The position numbers and the translations under genes are program-made. A stretch of DNA of 6,839 nucleotides, from positions 1 to 6,839 of the forward strand of contig JAIRUL010000065.1 in assembly GCA_031254445.1 (NCBI GenBank). The letters run 5' to 3'. Position 1 is the first letter of the stretch, and every line of letters begins with the position of its first letter. Positions 5,105-6,839 of the stretch are shown one piece after another. The notes below the pieces were generated by a model, which was given only the letters and a program-made list of their open reading frames with translations, had not been told where the DNA came from and did not search any database. The stretch comes from Chitinispirillales bacterium. Its GTDB lineage: Bacteria; Fibrobacterota; Chitinivibrionia; Chitinivibrionales; Chitinispirillaceae.

Positions 5105-6328
5105 ATGGCTTCTGTATCCCAAAGCGTAGACAGCCTATTAGCCAAAGCAGCCCCGTACTCCGTAAAATCGTCGTTCTCCGATGGCGAGTTCGGCGACGCG
5201 GTGTACAGCGGCGACATGAGCGGACCCTTGTGGAAAGAGACGAACCAGATGGGCAAGGAACAGTTCCTGAACTTGCTCATGACCCAGCTGAAGTATCAGG
5301 ATCCGCTCGACCCGATGGAAAATTCGGCGTTCGTCGCGCAGCTCGCGCAGTTCAGCCAGCTTGAGACGGGGCAGAACACGGTGTCGGCCTTAGAGGCTTT
5401 AGGCCAGGCGTTCAACCTCAACTTAGACGCGCAGATGTACGCGTCGCAGTCTGTCGCCAACTCTTCGGCCATGTCGCTTATCGGGCGCGAGGTGCGCATG
5501 CGTCAAGTGACGGTCTCTTGGGACGGCGGTTTAGAGAGCCGGGTTCCGATAAACATACACCTTGGGAACGCCGACAAGGGGGTTGTCGAGATACGCAACG
5601 CAAACGGGGATATTGTAAGGACTATCGCCGTGGCGGAAAAGGACGCGCAGAACTCGGCTACCGTTTACTGGGACGGCAAGTTAGACGACGGCACTACGGC
5701 GAAGCCGGGCAACTACCTTGTGGGCGCGCAGGGCGGGGACAAGAACAGCTCTCTCTATACATACGTGCAGTCGGTGGTGGAGGGCGTGCGCTTTACGACG
5801 GACGGCGTGCTTGTTAAGATTGACGGCCGCGAGATTTCGATAGGCGAGGTGCTCGACGTCTCGCTTGACAGCTCTATCGGCGGCGGATATATATCTCAAG
5901 CGAGCGCCCTGTCGCTAATGGGCAAGGTTGTGCGGGCCCGCCACGACACCATCTCGCACGCGGCGGTGGCGGGCGCGGAGCACTGCATATATGTGAACGG
6001 GCAGCCGCATACGACAGTAACGGTAGAGATTAAGAACGCCTCCGGGACGGTGGTGGCGACCCTTCACGAGAGCGTAAACGAATTCGGCTACGCGCAGCTT
6101 TTCTGGGACGGGTTCACGGATGACGAGGAGATGGCTAAGGCCGGCCAGTACAAGATAAGCGTGGTCGGCTCGGGCGCGAACCCGTCGCTTTACGCGTACA
6201 CCGAGGGCGTGGTAGACGGGCTTACGAGCTTGTCGGGCGACTTTAAGCTGAAGATCGGCAGCGCGGAGATTGCGCTGAACAGCATCATAAGCATCTCGGC
6301 GCCTAATAGCTCGACGCCGGAATCTTAA
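5105..6328 (+). CDS. flgD: FlgD, hook-cap / hook-assembly scaffold protein with duplicated C-terminal domain
   Basis: FlgD forms the transient cap on which FlgE subunits assemble into the hook. The N-terminal FlgD domain is unmistakable: QFLNLLMTQLKYQDPLDPM (about 53-71) followed by ENSAFVAQLAQFSQLET. A usual FlgD has about 220-300 residues; this one has 407. The extra length is a second copy of the C-terminal tudor/Ig-like region. Copy A (about 118-263) and copy B (about 264-402) share MSLIGREV (123) with LSLMGKVV (269), YWDG (W189) with FWDG (W334), and YTYVQSVVEGV with YAYTEGVVDGL, an offset of about 145 residues. The start ATG has AAAGGA 9 nt upstream. It follows fliK after 187 nt and is followed by the TIGR02530 gene after 11 nt, so those two are surely co-transcribed. 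Confidence 0.93.
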   Translation: MASVSQSVDSLLAKAAPYSVKSSFSDGEFGDAVYSGDMSGPLWKETNQMGKEQFLNLLMTQLKYQDPLDPMENSAFVAQLAQFSQLETGQNTVSALEALGQAFNLNLDAQMYASQSVANSSAMSLIGREVRMRQVTVSWDGGLESRVPINIHLGNADKGVVEIRNANGDIVRTIAVAEKDAQNSATVYWDGKLDDGTTAKPGNYLVGAQGGDKNSSLYTYVQSVVEGVRFTTDGVLVKIDGREISIGEVLDVSLDSSIGGGYISQASALSLMGKVVRARHDTISHAAVAGAEHCIYVNGQPHTTVTVEIKNASGTVVATLHESVNEFGYAQLFWDGFTDDEEMAKAGQYKISVVGSGANPSLYAYTEGVVDGLTSLSGDFKLKIGSAEIALNSIISISAPNSSTPES

Positions 6329-6339
6329 GGGGGCAGGAA

Positions 6340-6747
6340 ATGAACACGGTAGATCCTAACGACATTCAAAACCGGATTCTCGCAAGCCGCATAGGGCTTG
6401 TCGGGCGCACAGCAGGGGTGTCCGCCCCTCAAAGCGCGGAGGGCGCGGTACAGGGGAAGTCGTTTGGCGATATACTGAAAGCGAAGACGGAGGAGCTGAA
6501 GTTTTCGGCTCACGCGTCGTCGCGGTTAAAAAGCCGCAACATCGAAGTGACGCCCGACGTTATGGGCAAACTTGAGAAGGCGGTGGCGGGGGCTGAGGGC
6601 AAGGGATCGCGGGATTCGCTTATTATTGTGAAAGATCTTGCGTTCATTGTCAACATCCCAAACAAAACGGTCATTACGGCCATGGACGGAGAAAGCATTA
6701 AAGACAATGTCTTTACAAACATCGACAGCACGGTTATAGCAAGCTGA
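6340..6747 (+). CDS. TIGR02530-type flagellar operon protein, function unknown
   Basis: This 135-aa protein matches the small family annotated only as 'flagellar operon protein' (TIGR02530), encoded between flgD and flgE in many bacteria. Family signatures visible are FSAHASSRLKSRNIEVTP (55-72), the middle block DSLIIVKDLAFIVNIPNKTV (92-111) and the terminal KDNVFTNIDSTVI (121-133). No signal peptide, membrane segment or known catalytic motif is seen, so it is probably cytoplasmic. The start ATG is 11 nt after the flgD stop, with AAGGGGG at 6327-6333 as ribosome-binding site overlapping that stop, indicating tight coupling with flgD. The fixed position beside flgD and flgE suggests a part in hook assembly or export; the biochemical role is not established. 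Confidence 0.88.
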   Translation: MNTVDPNDIQNRILASRIGLVGRTAGVSAPQSAEGAVQGKSFGDILKAKTEELKFSAHASSRLKSRNIEVTPDVMGKLEKAVAGAEGKGSRDSLIIVKDLAFIVNIPNKTVITAMDGESIKDNVFTNIDSTVIAS

Positions 6748-6754
6748 TAACCCG

Positions 6755-6839
6755 CAGGACCTTAGCCTTTCACGAATGTGGAGGCTGGATGCGCCGAACC
6801 GCCGAACGAACGAGGCGGTTCAAAGCTTGCAGATCCGAG
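6755..6839 (+). ncRNA. Nested-hairpin region after the flagellar genes, possible leader RNA of the next gene
   Basis: A hairpin with AGCCT/AGGCT and CAC/GTG helices spans 6764-6786. It is followed by a perfect 8-bp stem GAACCGCC/GGCGGTTC (6796-6803 with 6814-6821) around a 10-nt loop made of GAAC repeats. An outer helix GGATGC with GC and ATCC (6787-6792 with 6829-6830 and 6833-6836) can enclose that stem. No T-tract follows, so it does not look like a terminator. In this gene order flgE is usually next, and this would be its 5' leader. The window ends before any downstream start can be judged. Confidence 0.35.

Noticed and set aside
5005..5364. 119-codon plus-strand frame starting in the flgD leader
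   Set aside because: It overlaps flgD in another frame; the Lys/Asp/Phe-rich beginning is a translation of the GATTTT-type leader sequence.
6796..6821. Rho-independent terminator after the last gene
   Set aside because: The 8-bp stem has a 10-nt loop and is followed by CAAAGCTTGC, with no run of T.

Overview
This window is a block of flagellar hook-assembly genes, preceded on the left by mobile-element debris. The coding part (938-6747, all on +) reads: a MotE/FlbB-type membrane protein with an MgtE_N-like C-terminus, a very large FliK (hook-length control), a FlgD with a duplicated C-terminal domain (hook cap), and a small protein matching the 'flagellar operon protein' family TIGR02530. 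This order (MotE-like, fliK, flgD, TIGR02530, normally followed by flgE) is known from Deltaproteobacteria such as Geobacter, from Clostridia and from related lineages. A near-consensus sigma-54 (-24/-12) promoter lies just upstream of the first gene, which favours a bacterium that puts flagellar genes under RpoN. I cannot name the taxon. The in-frame repeats and structured leaders suggest an uncultured, possibly gut-associated, Gram-negative lineage, but that is inference.

Left region (1-937): the minus strand carries the start of an unidentified gene with a good ribosome-binding site, running off the left edge. Next is an IS3-family remnant: the N-terminal part of OrfB, without the DDE catalytic domain, plus a recognisable terminal end. 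Abutting it is a MITE-like palindromic element of about 200 bp with imperfect terminal inverted repeats, a TTTAA direct flank and a 24-bp internal hairpin. About 180 bp of AT-rich DNA without a convincing gene leads to the sigma-54 promoter.

Flagellar region (938-6747): transcription is inferred to start near 898 and read through all four genes. The gaps before fliK (155 nt) and before flgD (187 nt) are unusually long for an operon, and their contents resemble each other: a shared 5' motif, a GC-rich hairpin, a second hairpin with a purine triloop whose bases differ but still pair, a shared A-rich block, and AAAGGA exactly 9 nt before the ATG. They look like two copies of one cis-acting leader RNA. 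The stretch after the last gene (6748-6839) has a different nested-hairpin structure, where a leader of the next gene (probably flgE) would lie. A conserved RNA called Termite-flg has been described upstream of flagellar genes in termite-hindgut metagenomes; these three segments should be tested against it.

How the genes work together: FlgD caps the growing hook, FliK measures hook length and switches export specificity, and the MotE-like protein is probably a membrane-anchored export or motor accessory protein. The role of the TIGR02530 protein is unknown. FliK and FlgD are both much longer than usual because of internal repetition, which may be adaptation to an unusual hook or simply repeat expansion.
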